In this document: piece by piece, positions 1 to 8,542 of the stretch | Numbering within the stretch: the first letter of the stretch is position 1 | Layout of the letters: each line of letters opens with the position of its first letter | The notes under the pieces: model-generated | What the model was told of the DNA's origin: nothing | What the model saw: only the letters and a program-made list of their open reading frames with translations | Databases searched by the model: none | Made by a program: the position numbers and the translations under genes | Assembly: GCF_022267515.1 (NCBI RefSeq) | Contig: NZ_JAKFGB010000012.1 | Coordinates: 186,001 to 250,000, forward strand | Source: Rubinisphaera margarita | GTDB taxonomy: Bacteria > Planctomycetota > Planctomycetia > Planctomycetales > Planctomycetaceae | Direction of reading: 5' to 3' | Length of the DNA: 64,000 bases

Positions 1-2349
1 GCGGAAGGGCAGCGGAGATTTCTCGGCACGCTCTCCGGGCATTCGGCCGGTTTGCTGACGTCACTCCCCCGCGGCGAAGTCGATGAGATCACAGGGCTCT
101 CGCCCGTTATTTCGGTTCCCCAGCAGCGGCCACATGTCTCGTCCCGCAGCACAGTCGCCACGATGACCGAACTGCTCGACTATCTCCGCCTGCTTTACAG
201 TCAGGTCGGAACTGTCTTCTGTCCTGAATGCCTGGTCCCGGTTCGATCCCAGACGCGTGATCAGATTATCAGTCGTATTCTGGAACTTCCTGAACGTTCC
301 AAAGTCCAGCTGCTCGCGCCGGTTGTCCGGGGAAAGAAGGGGACCCACGAGGAATTGTTCCAGCGAATCAGTCGCGAGGGGTTCGTCCGAGCCCGGGTGG
401 ACGGTCAGATCGTCGAGTTTGCCGAAGAGCCTCCGCTGGCGAAAACGAAGCCGCACGATATCGATGTCGTGGTCGACAGACTGATTCTCAAGCCTGAGAT
501 CCGTCAGCGGCTGGCCGATTCCGTGGAGCAGGCTCTGAAGCTCGGCGATGGCGGCTGCATTGCCTTGGTCCATGCTGATGAGGAATTCGTGGATCACGTC
601 TTTCACCGTGATCTCAACTGCCCCTCCTGCGGGCAGGCGTTTGCACCGCTGGAGCCCCGTTCGTTCAGCTGGCATTCGGCTCACGGAGCCTGCCCGGTTT
701 GCGAGGGAACCGGGCGAGAATCTGGCCCGGCCGAGGGGGACGAAGATGAGGTCGAACACGGTGATGCGGCTTCTTGCTCCGCCTGTAACGGGACGCGGCT
801 CGGCCCGGTGTCCCGGAACGTACGCGTTGCGGAAACCACGTTGCCCACTCTTCTCGGTTTGCGTATCTCTGCAGCCGCAGGTTGGGTCAAGGACTTGCGG
901 GCGGCAGCCGCTGATCAGCGAGGGCAGAGCATCATCGACAAACTCGCGGGTCCACTCGCGTTCCGTCTGCAGTCGCTGATCGACCTTGGCGTCGGTTACC
1001 TCACGCTCGATCGAAGCGCGGAAACTCTGGCCGGCGGTGAAGTTCAGCGGGTGAGGCTGGCTCGTTGTCTTGGTACGCAGCTCCACGGCAGCTGCTTCAT
1101 ACTCGACGAACCAACTGCCGGCCTGCATGCCCGGGATGCTCAGCGTCTACTGGACCAATTGCGGCAGCTCACCGCGAGCGGAAACACGGTCATCTGCGTG
1201 GAGCACTCACTCGATGCCATTCGCGCAGCCGACCATTTGCTCGAATTTGGTCCCGGCGGCGGAACACGGGGAGGACAGGTTGTCTTCAGTGGGTCACTCT
1301 CCGAGTTGTCTGCTGGGCAGACTCCGACGTCTCGCGCTCTGAATGGCGAGTTTGATCCGCAGACCTCGGGACCTTTCTCCGGATCCGATCGTGGCCACCT
1401 CCAGCTGAAACACGTTCAGCTGCATAATCTCGATGATGTCTCGATTGAGATTCCGCTGGGCAGTCTGACAGCCGTGACGGGCGTGAGCGGTTCCGGAAAG
1501 AGTTCGCTCATCCTCGATTCCCTGGCTGTTCTGCTGAAAAAAGCCCTGCGAGACGAGAAGACCGAAGCTGACGAGGAACGACTCGGTTCACTGCGATTTG
1601 ACGGCAAACTGCAGCGGGCTGCGATTGTCGATCAGTCACCCCCCGGAGGAAATCTGCGATCCTGTCCGGCGACGTTCTCGGGGGCCTGGGATCAGATTCG
1701 CAGGATGCTGGCCCGCACCCGCCTGGCGAAGCTTCGAGGCTTCGATGACAAACGGTTCAGTTTCAACACGACGGAAGGAACCTGCTCGTTCTGCGGTGGA
1801 GCAGGGCAGATACGGACTCGGCATCATCTGGTCCATCAGGAGCAGGTGAAATGTCCGGAGTGTCACGGGCGACGTTTCAACGCCCAGACGCTGGCCGTGA
1901 AATACCGCGGACATTCGGCGTACGATCTTCTGGACATGACCGTAGCAGATGCTCTCGATTTCTGGTCCGAAGTCGAGTCGATCCAGCGATGTCTTCGGCC
2001 GTACCGCGATATCGGCATCGACTATCTGAAGATGGGGCAACCGACCAGCACCCTTTCGGGCGGAGAAGCCCAACGGACGAAACTGGCCCGGGCACTGTCT
2101 GAAGAGCTCAAGGATGGCGTCTACATCATGGACGAACCGACCAGCGGACTGCACTGGGCCGATGTGTCGCTGTTCATCGCAACCCTGCGAACATTGCAGG
2201 AACGGGGCAATACCATCATCGTCGTCGAACATCATCCGTTGATTCAGGCCGCAGCCGACTGGCACATCGAACTCGGACCGGGAGCCGGGGCGGAAGGAGG
2301 AACGGTTCTCCACTGCGGATTGCCGGAACTGTCGGACGCGGCAAATTGA
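1..2349 (+). CDS. UvrA-family excinuclease ABC ATPase, 5'-truncated by window edge
   Basis: UvrA-type DNA-damage recognition ATPase. The reading frame is open from the first base and reads AEGQRRFL directly upstream, so the true start and the first Walker A lie outside the window. Visible parts: a CPSCG...CPVCEGTG zinc module, a divergent first-domain signature (LAGGEVQRVRLA) with Walker B ILDEPTAGLH, a second Walker A (GVSGSGKSS), a CSFCGGAG...CPECHGR zinc finger, signature LSGGEAQRTKLA and Walker B IMDEPTSGLH. The segment between the first zinc module and the first signature is much shorter than the insertion domain of housekeeping UvrA. The second-domain Q-loop reads DQSPPGGNLRSCPATF, where UvrA normally has DQSPIGRTPRSNPATY. 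This suggests a UvrA paralogue rather than the main repair enzyme. About 780 residues are visible. Family is certain, paralogue status is inference. Confidence 0.9.
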   Translation, partial: AEGQRRFLGTLSGHSAGLLTSLPRGEVDEITGLSPVISVPQQRPHVSSRSTVATMTELLDYLRLLYSQVGTVFCPECLVPVRSQTRDQIISRILELPERSKVQLLAPVVRGKKGTHEELFQRISREGFVRARVDGQIVEFAEEPPLAKTKPHDIDVVVDRLILKPEIRQRLADSVEQALKLGDGGCIALVHADEEFVDHVFHRDLNCPSCGQAFAPLEPRSFSWHSAHGACPVCEGTGRESGPAEGDEDEVEHGDAASCSACNGTRLGPVSRNVRVAETTLPTLLGLRISAAAGWVKDLRAAAADQRGQSIIDKLAGPLAFRLQSLIDLGVGYLTLDRSAETLAGGEVQRVRLARCLGTQLHGSCFILDEPTAGLHARDAQRLLDQLRQLTASGNTVICVEHSLDAIRAADHLLEFGPGGGTRGGQVVFSGSLSELSAGQTPTSRALNGEFDPQTSGPFSGSDRGHLQLKHVQLHNLDDVSIEIPLGSLTAVTGVSGSGKSSLILDSLAVLLKKALRDEKTEADEERLGSLRFDGKLQRAAIVDQSPPGGNLRSCPATFSGAWDQIRRMLARTRLAKLRGFDDKRFSFNTTEGTCSFCGGAGQIRTRHHLVHQEQVKCPECHGRRFNAQTLAVKYRGHSAYDLLDMTVADALDFWSEVESIQRCLRPYRDIGIDYLKMGQPTSTLSGGEAQRTKLARALSEELKDGVYIMDEPTSGLHWADVSLFIATLRTLQERGNTIIVVEHHPLIQAAADWHIELGPGAGAEGGTVLHCGLPELSDAAN

Positions 2350-2448
2350 CAACCCTCTGGAATCGGTAACGATTCAGTAACAACGCGGGGACGATTGCCG
2401 GTTCGTCGAGCAGCGCCCCATCAGATTACTCAGCTCTTGAAAGAACCC

Positions 2449-3441
2449 ATGCCTGTCACGATCGAACAACTTCAGCAGCAGATGTCGGCCTTTGATCTCA
2501 GCGATCGCGATGAAATCACGCTTCGTGGCAACGATCGAAGCACATTTCTGCACGGATTCTGTTCCAACGATATCCGGAAGCTGCAGCCGGGACAGGGTTG
2601 CGAGGCCTTCATCACGTCGATCAAAGGGCGGGCGGCCGGGCATGTTTTTGTCTTCGCAGATGAAGATCGGCTCGTTCTCGACACCGTGCCGGGAGCCGCG
2701 GAAACGCTCGTCCCGCACCTCGATCGGTACATCATTACCGAAGACGTCGAACTGGAGGTGACGAGTCAGTCGCGGGCACTGTTTCTGGTCGCAGGAGAAG
2801 GAATCGTCGAGAAGCTGTCTCTGCTTTGTCCGACGTCCAGTAAACTCGATGTCAACGGCTGTTGTGAGTTTGATCTGGCTTCAACGACAGGCCGCCTCCG
2901 GCGGGTCGACTGGTTGTCCGTTCCCGCGTATCAAATTAGCATCCGGGCCGAGGCTCGTGGGAGCTTTGAAGAGTGGCGGGATGCCCAGGGAATCGCTGCG
3001 GGAACACACCGGGAGTTTGAAGCCTTGCGAATTGACGGTACGTTTCCTCTGCACGGCACCGACTTCTCGGAAGAGAATCTCGCCCAGGAGATTGACCGGA
3101 CTCCGCAAGCGATCAGTTTTACGAAGGGCTGTTACCTCGGTCAGGAACCGATTGCCCGGATCGATGCTCTCGGGCACGTGAATCGGATCCTGCGTTCCAT
3201 TCAGGTGATCGACCTGGATGCGACCCCGGACCAGCTTGTCGGTGCGAGCATTCAGGACCCGTCTACTGACAAATCGCTGGGAACCATCACCTCTGCTGTC
3301 GAGATTCACACCGGTGACGACGGCCATCGGGAACTTCGCGGAATGTCGATCATCCGCCGTGAATTTTCCGATCCAGACACGCCGGTGCACGTTGTCGTCG
3401 ATGGGAAATCGCTTCCCGCAACTGTACTCGGCAAATCCTGA
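2449..3441 (+). CDS. ygfZ: YgfZ/GcvT-like folate-binding protein
   Basis: Folate-dependent protein of the YgfZ (IbaG/COG0354) family, which supports maturation or repair of some Fe-S enzymes in the cytoplasm. The family signature K-G-C-Y-x-G-Q-E is present near residues 226-232 (KGCYLGQEPIAR), and the N-terminus has the RGNDRSTFLHGFCSNDI pattern of the aminomethyltransferase fold. Length is 330 residues, as expected. I place the start at the ATG before PVTIEQLQQQ. An upstream in-frame TTG exists but would add 18 residues with no family similarity. It heads a tight plus-strand group with fxsA and coaB. Confidence 0.9.
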   Translation: MPVTIEQLQQQMSAFDLSDRDEITLRGNDRSTFLHGFCSNDIRKLQPGQGCEAFITSIKGRAAGHVFVFADEDRLVLDTVPGAAETLVPHLDRYIITEDVELEVTSQSRALFLVAGEGIVEKLSLLCPTSSKLDVNGCCEFDLASTTGRLRRVDWLSVPAYQISIRAEARGSFEEWRDAQGIAAGTHREFEALRIDGTFPLHGTDFSEENLAQEIDRTPQAISFTKGCYLGQEPIARIDALGHVNRILRSIQVIDLDATPDQLVGASIQDPSTDKSLGTITSAVEIHTGDDGHRELRGMSIIRREFSDPDTPVHVVVDGKSLPATVLGKS

Positions 3442-3480
3442 ATTGAGATCGAATAGAATTCGCCCAAAGGAGGCGATCAC

Positions 3481-3996
3481 GTGTTTTTGAGATTACTGTT
3501 ACTCTTCACCATCGTTCCCTTCGTCGAACTGGCGATCCTGCTCAAACTCGGCGACGAGATGGGCTGGCTCGAAACGCTGGGGCTGATTATTGCCACCGGC
3601 ATCATCGGAACCATTCTGGCTCGGCAGCAGGGCTTTGAAGTCATTCAGAGAATTCGCAGCGAATTGAGTTCCGGCAAGCCGCCGACCGATTCGCTGATGG
3701 ATGGCCTGATGATTCTCATCGCCAGCGTACTGCTGATTACCCCGGGCGTTCTGACCGACATCACCGGCTTTCTCCTGCTCTGGCCGGCGTTTCGGGCCCG
3801 CATGCGGGCAGTCGGGAAGGCGTACCTGCTGCGGTCCGGTTCCTTTCGCGTCTTCACCAGCGGGCCGGGCGGCCAGTTTCACGAAACGGCGAATCCGTTC
3901 CAGCAGCCTCAACCCCGGCGTGATGCCCAGGGGAATGAGATCATCGATGTGGAATACACCAAAAAATCTTCTGACGAGAAACTGGAAACGGACTGA
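3481..3996 (+). CDS. fxsA: FxsA family membrane protein
   Basis: Small inner-membrane protein of the FxsA family; the E. coli member is known for relieving F-plasmid exclusion of phage T7, and its cell function is unclear. Hydrophobic segments lie at about residues 2-20, 25-45 and 75-105, with the family's conserved pattern VPFVELAILLKLGD at the N-terminus and TPGVLTDITGFLLL in the middle. The C-terminal 45 residues are polar. Translation starts at GTG, preceded by a perfect AAAGGAGG at 3466-3473 with seven bases of spacing, unusually strong for this window. Its stop codon overlaps the coaB start by one base (TGATG), which implies translational coupling. Confidence 0.9.
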   Translation: MFLRLLLLFTIVPFVELAILLKLGDEMGWLETLGLIIATGIIGTILARQQGFEVIQRIRSELSSGKPPTDSLMDGLMILIASVLLITPGVLTDITGFLLLWPAFRARMRAVGKAYLLRSGSFRVFTSGPGGQFHETANPFQQPQPRRDAQGNEIIDVEYTKKSSDEKLETD

Positions 3997-4616
3997 TGCG
4001 GATTCTGGTCACAGCCGGCCCAACCCGGGAATACATTGACGACGTCCGCTACATCTCCAACGCGAGCAGCGGGCGAATGGGTTATGCAATCGTTTCGGCG
4101 ATTGTGCAGGCCGGACATGAAGCCGTGCTCGTGAGCGGTCCGGTCTCGCTGCCCGCGCCACTGGACTGCGAGTTTCACGCGGTCGAGTCGACTGAGCAGA
4201 TGATGCAGACCTGCCGGGAGTTGTTCCCCGCCTGCGACGGCGTCATCGCCGCAGCCGCGGTCTGCGATTACCAGCCGAAGTCTCGGGTGAAGGGCAAGAT
4301 CTCGAAAACGGGCGACGGCATCTTTCTGGAGATGATCGAGACCGACGACGTGCTCGCCGCTCTCGGCCAGTGCAAAGAGCATCGCTGGATTGTCGGCTTC
4401 GCTCTCGAAGCACAGAACGAACGGGAAAACGCCCTGCAGAAACTCCGCCGCAAGAACTGCAACTGGATCGTCCTCAACCGTCCGGAAGCCATCGCCGCGG
4501 AGAACAATTCGGTCGAACTCCTCGACGAAACCGGCCACACGGTCGCCCATTGGGAAGGTCCGAAATCCCAGATCGCCGGTGACCTGGTGACGTGGATCGT
4601 GGACCAGGTTGACTAG
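3996..4616 (+). CDS. coaB: Phosphopantothenate-cysteine ligase, stand-alone CoaB
   Basis: Joins 4'-phosphopantothenate and cysteine in coenzyme A synthesis. In most bacteria this activity is the C-terminal half of the CoaBC fusion; here only the ligase domain is present (206 residues), so the decarboxylase (CoaC) must be encoded elsewhere. Diagnostic patterns are the N-terminal TAGPTREYIDDVRYISNASS, the AAAVCDYQP segment near residue 85, and the late GFALEA and NWIVLNRP motifs. The ATG shares a base with the stop codon of fxsA, so the genes are probably one transcript. Confidence 0.92.
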   Translation: MRILVTAGPTREYIDDVRYISNASSGRMGYAIVSAIVQAGHEAVLVSGPVSLPAPLDCEFHAVESTEQMMQTCRELFPACDGVIAAAAVCDYQPKSRVKGKISKTGDGIFLEMIETDDVLAALGQCKEHRWIVGFALEAQNERENALQKLRRKNCNWIVLNRPEAIAAENNSVELLDETGHTVAHWEGPKSQIAGDLVTWIVDQVD

Positions 4617-4641
4617 AGTCAGCGCTGTTTGAGGCTGCCTG

Positions 4642-5220
4642 TCAGTTGGCCTCAATAAACTCCGGCGGCACGGCATCGGCCAGCCAGACTTTGCCGTTTC
4701 CTTCGTAGAAGTGCACCCCGGCCGCCTCGGCATCCCGGGTACGAATCCGCAGAATGGTTGGCTTCCTGCACTTCCGTCGGCCGACTTCGCGAGCGGTTTC
4801 TTCATCGACTGAAAGATGCACATACTGCCTCGCCATCGGCAGCAGGCCGGTGGTTTCGATCTGGGGCAATACGGCCGGGTTCGTGCCGTGGAACAGAACT
4901 TCGGGAGGAGTCGCCGGGATCTTTTTCAGCTTCCCTTCCAGCGAGTGCCCATAGAGAGCCCGAATGCGATCCCCGTCAATTTCATGCCGTCGTTTGGCGG
5001 AGGTGGCGATCATCTCCGCCAGGTGATCCGCATTCAGCTCATTCCACTCAGGGCGATCTTTCTTCAGAGCCGAAAGGAGAGCCTCGATCGGCGTCCAGCC
5101 TTCGTCATCCAGTTCGAGTTCGTACAACCAGGGTTCGTGCCGGAGCGCGTGGGAGGACGTCCGGCTGACGGCTTTCAGGTCGATGATGTTATGGTTCATG
5201 AGAGATTGAGGCGAAGACAT
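4642..5220 (-). CDS. kptA: RNA 2'-phosphotransferase (KptA/Tpt1)
   Basis: Member of the Tpt1/KptA family, which removes an internal RNA 2'-phosphate by transfer to NAD+. In eukaryotes this completes tRNA splicing; the bacterial substrate is generally unknown. Length (192 residues) and order of motifs fit: SxxLSxxLRH-like N-terminus (SRTSSHALRHEP), GWTPIEALL, the LFHGT motif with its catalytic His, and ARQYVHLS, which carries a conserved Arg-His pair. The ATG lies one base after the stop codon of the upstream sulfatase on the same strand, so the two are probably co-transcribed. It converges on coaB. Confidence 0.92.
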   Translation of the reverse strand: MSSPQSLMNHNIIDLKAVSRTSSHALRHEPWLYELELDDEGWTPIEALLSALKKDRPEWNELNADHLAEMIATSAKRRHEIDGDRIRALYGHSLEGKLKKIPATPPEVLFHGTNPAVLPQIETTGLLPMARQYVHLSVDEETAREVGRRKCRKPTILRIRTRDAEAAGVHFYEGNGKVWLADAVPPEFIEAN

Positions 5221-5221
5221 C

Positions 5222-6685
5222 CTACTTCAGAGTCAACCGCAGTTGTTTGACGATGTCAGGGTGACTGTCCGCGATATTGTTCAAGCCGTGGGGATCGTTC
5301 TCAAGATCGTACAGTTCGACGCGAGAGTCTTTCTTCGAAGGATCGGCGACGATGAGGCGATAGCGATCGGAACGGGCAGAGACTGCTTTGCCCCAGTAGC
5401 TCAACGCCGTCTCGCGAATGTTGGAGTCGGAACTGTCGAGCACCGGTCGCAGCGAGAGGCCATCGAGAGGGAATTCAGTTTTTCGAAAACGGGGCTGGCA
5501 GTAGTCCACCAGAGTGGGGTAAAGGTCCAGCGTTTCAGCGAGCGCATCGGTTTGAATGCCCTGGCGGCTTTGATTCGGCACCCGCATCATCAGCACGCTG
5601 CGGTTGGCTTCCTCGAACGGCGAGTGCTTTCCCCAGATCTGCTGCTCACCGAGATGCCATCCATGATCGCCCCAGACCACAACAATCGTATTTTCAGCCA
5701 GGCCGGTTTTCTCGAGCGTGCTGAGGACCCGTCCGATCTGGCGGTCGGTGTAGCGAACGCAGGCGAGATAGGCCCGATACGCCTGAGCGGCGGCGTCTTC
5801 ACTGAGCGGGTGAGTTCTCTCGAACGGCATATCGTACTTGTAAAACTCGCCACTCTTATGCCAGAACGGAGAGTCGATTTTGTCGGTCTGAGGAGCGGTA
5901 ACCGATGCATCGGCGAAGGCGTTCCAGTCCTGTTCTGGAGCGACCCAGGGGAGATGCGGCTTGAAGAAGCCGAGGCCCATGAAGAATCGCCGTTCGGTCT
6001 CCGCGTAGTTCTGCAACTTCTCAATGGCGGTCTCGGCCATCAGGCCATCGGGCAGATCGTTGTCGTTCTCGACGACGAATTCCATCAGATCCTTATCGCC
6101 TTGTCCGCTTTCGCGATGTCGGCCGTTGGCGTAGGCGAAAAAGATGCCCCAGCCGCGTTCCCAGTCTCCGAGCGGCGTGGCCAGGTCGTCCCAGGCGTGC
6201 GGAAGTTCATCACGCCCGTCGCCGGTTCCGTTGTAGGCGTAGACCTTTCCATCGGCTGTATGAGAGATCTTGCCGATGAGACAGGTGTGATAACCGGACC
6301 GGCGGAACAGTTCGGGCATTGTCTGGGCGCCCGGCTGCTGGTCGTGCGAGAACGCGGTCTTACCCGAGTAAGCGGCGGCATTCGAGCGGGTGACGCCCGA
6401 TTTCGCGGGGCTGCGACCGGTGAGCAACGCATACCGCGAGGCTCCGCAGGTCGCGACCTGCACATAGTGCCGACGGAACAGCACTGCGGAGTCCGCAAAC
6501 TGATCGAGATGCGGCGACTGTGCCTGTTCAACACCATAGCAGCCGAGTTCGGGGCGAAGGTCATCGACGGCGATGAAGAGCACGTTGTATCGGTTTTCTG
6601 GTTCCGCCGCTTCAATTATCGCGGCGAGAAAGCCGAAGCAGAGCAGGGTGGCGAGTGAGGCTGTCAGTCCGCGGGAGCGCATCAT
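5222..6685 (-). CDS. Secreted sulfatase, iduronate-2-sulfatase type
   Basis: Type I sulfatase that hydrolyses sulfate esters, probably from polysaccharides outside the cytoplasm. A signal peptide (about residues 1-27) precedes the mature start EPENRYNVLFIAVDDLRPE, where the paired Asp residues (41, 42) bind the metal. The formylglycine site is Cys80 in C-G-A-S-R, which fits C-x-(P/A)-x-R, so maturation requires a formylglycine-generating enzyme not seen in this window. A second metal motif, VVWGDHGWHLGE, lies in the centre. Length is 487 residues. The stop is one base before kptA. The sequence is closest in pattern to iduronate-2-sulfatases; the true substrate cannot be read from it. Confidence 0.9.
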   Translation of the reverse strand: MMRSRGLTASLATLLCFGFLAAIIEAAEPENRYNVLFIAVDDLRPELGCYGVEQAQSPHLDQFADSAVLFRRHYVQVATCGASRYALLTGRSPAKSGVTRSNAAAYSGKTAFSHDQQPGAQTMPELFRRSGYHTCLIGKISHTADGKVYAYNGTGDGRDELPHAWDDLATPLGDWERGWGIFFAYANGRHRESGQGDKDLMEFVVENDNDLPDGLMAETAIEKLQNYAETERRFFMGLGFFKPHLPWVAPEQDWNAFADASVTAPQTDKIDSPFWHKSGEFYKYDMPFERTHPLSEDAAAQAYRAYLACVRYTDRQIGRVLSTLEKTGLAENTIVVVWGDHGWHLGEQQIWGKHSPFEEANRSVLMMRVPNQSRQGIQTDALAETLDLYPTLVDYCQPRFRKTEFPLDGLSLRPVLDSSDSNIRETALSYWGKAVSARSDRYRLIVADPSKKDSRVELYDLENDPHGLNNIADSHPDIVKQLRLTLK

Positions 6686-6812
6686 GGATCGAGCGACCTT
6701 TCCATAGTTTCTTCAGAGAATCGACGGGGGCAGGGCATTGCTCTGACCGGGTCCCTGAGTATCCTCTAGGTCTTTCGCGCTTATGTCCAGCCTCAGCAGA
6801 TGTCTCTCATCC

Positions 6813-7526
6813 ATGCGGATTCTCATCCTTTCCGATATCCACTCGAACTGGACCGCGCTTCAGGCTATCCATCGGCAGGAGCCGGAATTCGACGCCTGCC
6901 TCGTACTTGGCGATCTGGTCGAGTTCGGGCCGCAACCCCGGGAAGTGATTGACTGGGTGCGGCGGCACGCCACCCATGTCATACGAGGCAATCACGACCA
7001 TGCCGTGGCTCAGTTCATTCACTCCCGGCGGGAGCAGATTCCCTGGCATCGATTAAGGAATCGGATGCGGGATCATCACTGGGGAGTCATTGAGCCCGAA
7101 GAAATGTCGTGGCTGGCTCAGCTACCTCTGCGGGTCTCGTGCCGACTCGACGGGAAAAGATTTCATCTGATTCACGCTTCCCCTCGCGATCCTCTGCACG
7201 AGTATCTCCCCGATCACTCTGCGATCTGGCAGAAGAGAACGGGCGATCTCGACACCGATCTGCTTTGTGTGGGCCATACGCATCGTCCGCTGCTACTCAA
7301 GGTGGGGACGATCCAGCTGGTGAACCCGGGAAGTGCGGGGCAATCTCGGGACGGCCAGCTTTCGGCCAGCTACGCAGTGATCGACTCCGGTCATCTCCAG
7401 CTGAAGCGAGTCGACTACGACCTCAGCGAGATGCTGGCGGAGTACGAGCGGGCCGGGATTGATGAGGAAACCTGCGAGATCGCCCGCGAAGTGTACTCAG
7501 CTGGCTTTTTTAATCCGGAATCCTGA
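6813..7526 (+). CDS. Metallophosphoesterase, YfcE/MJ0936-like
   Basis: Calcineurin-like phosphodiesterase of about 237 residues. The metal-ligand motifs occur in order: SDIHSN (N-terminal D-x-H), GDLVEFGP (GD), RGNHDHAV (GNHD), then HASP and a final GHTH (GHTHRP). The short form without extra domains resembles YfcE/MJ0936-type phosphodiesterases. I choose the ATG that begins MRILILSDIHSN because the metal motif normally starts within ten residues; an upstream in-frame ATG adds ten unsupported residues. It is transcribed away from the sulfatase. The substrate is unknown. Confidence 0.85.
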   Translation: MRILILSDIHSNWTALQAIHRQEPEFDACLVLGDLVEFGPQPREVIDWVRRHATHVIRGNHDHAVAQFIHSRREQIPWHRLRNRMRDHHWGVIEPEEMSWLAQLPLRVSCRLDGKRFHLIHASPRDPLHEYLPDHSAIWQKRTGDLDTDLLCVGHTHRPLLLKVGTIQLVNPGSAGQSRDGQLSASYAVIDSGHLQLKRVDYDLSEMLAEYERAGIDEETCEIAREVYSAGFFNPES

Positions 7527-7834
7527 GACGATTGCGCCAAACTGAACTCCCCAAGGTGTCTCCCCGGACGCTGCCGATCGAATCGAACGGAGATCTCGCT
7601 CTTCGAGACGGCGGAAAGGCGGAAAATTGAAGGAGATGTGCCAATTTTTCCAACATCTCCCGGGATTCCACGTAGGATTCTGTTGAGGGCCTGAAAGTCG
7701 TTGCATGCCGCCGCTGTCGATGCATAAAATGAGTGGCGGCTTCAGGTTGGTGCCGCTTACCCCGCTCAATGTCTGGTCGAAAACTGTTTTTCCGGACGAT
7801 TGCTTTTACGCTGTTATTGGATGGATCACCGCCA
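7527..7834. other. Intergenic region with a possible promoter
   Basis: About 300 bases without a supportable gene. The distal part carries a sigma70-like promoter pattern listed separately. Short frames on both strands show no family resemblance and no ribosome binding site. I see no repeat or RNA gene. Confidence 0.5.
7701..7730 (+). promoter_or_regulatory. Candidate sigma70 promoter for the DUF3299 pair
   Basis: TTGCAT, an 18-base spacer and TAAAAT form a reasonable -35/-10 pair about 105 bases before the next gene. This rests on pattern only. Confidence 0.35.
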
Positions 7835-8542
7835 ATGTCTTCTATCGCAGGCGACAATACACTTCAGTACCAGGATCTTGCGAGTAACGAATTCGATTAT
7901 CGCCCGACGCCTGTCGTGGTGCCGATCGCAATCGTTCTGGCCCTGGTATCCGCGTCGTCTCTGCTCGGCATCGTCGGGATCATTATCGCCGGGCTGGGAA
8001 TGATCGTGAGTCTGTTTGCGGTCCGGACCGTCGTTGGCAGCGACGGAGCCTACAGCGGCAAATGGCCTGCTATGATTGCGCTGGTTCTGTCATTTGGCTT
8101 TGGCATTGCCGGGGTTGGGTCGCAGATTTATGCTTATTCGACGGAAGTCCCCGAAGGCTATCGACGCACCAGCTTCTCGCAGGAAATCTCGGCGAAGGGC
8201 TTCGCGGTGCACGAAGGTCAGATGGCGCTGCATCCCGATGTCGCCCGACTGATGGATCAGCAGGTCTTCCTCAAGGGATATATGTATCCCCAGCGTCAGA
8301 CCGAAGGATTGAGCGAATTTCTACTTCTCAAAGATACCGGCGAGTGCTGCTTCGGAGGACAACCGAAGCCGACCGACATGATTCTCGTCAAAATGAAGAC
8401 ACCCGACGGGGCCAACTATTCTCAGGGACGGGTCGCTGTCGCCGGCACGCTGCGGCTGACGACCGATACCACACCCGAAGGGCTGCAGCCGGTCTACGCT
8501 CTCGAAGCGATCAAGTGCGAGCGTTCCCGCTCAGCATTCTAG
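7835..8542 (+). CDS. DUF3299-like membrane-anchored protein
   Basis: Protein of unknown function, 235 residues. Two hydrophobic stretches lie in the N-terminal half (about residues 30-60 and 75-95), followed by a soluble domain with the pattern FLKGYMYP...EFLLLKDTGECCFGGQPKP. This resembles DUF3299, where a G-Y-x-x-P strand is followed by a cysteine-bearing loop and a late GTLRL strand. The start is the ATG before SSIAGDNTL; upstream in-frame ATGs lie in unsupported sequence. Its end overlaps the next gene by 28 bases, and the next protein carries the same domain, so they look like a tandem duplication within one transcript. A CC pair in the soluble domain could bind metal or form a disulfide; this is inference. 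Confidence 0.7.
   Translation: MSSIAGDNTLQYQDLASNEFDYRPTPVVVPIAIVLALVSASSLLGIVGIIIAGLGMIVSLFAVRTVVGSDGAYSGKWPAMIALVLSFGFGIAGVGSQIYAYSTEVPEGYRRTSFSQEISAKGFAVHEGQMALHPDVARLMDQQVFLKGYMYPQRQTEGLSEFLLLKDTGECCFGGQPKPTDMILVKMKTPDGANYSQGRVAVAGTLRLTTDTTPEGLQPVYALEAIKCERSRSAF

Noticed and set aside
5243..6658. 471-codon open frame antisense to the sulfatase
   Set aside because: The sulfatase has signal peptide, formylglycine motif and metal sites; the antisense frame has nothing comparable.
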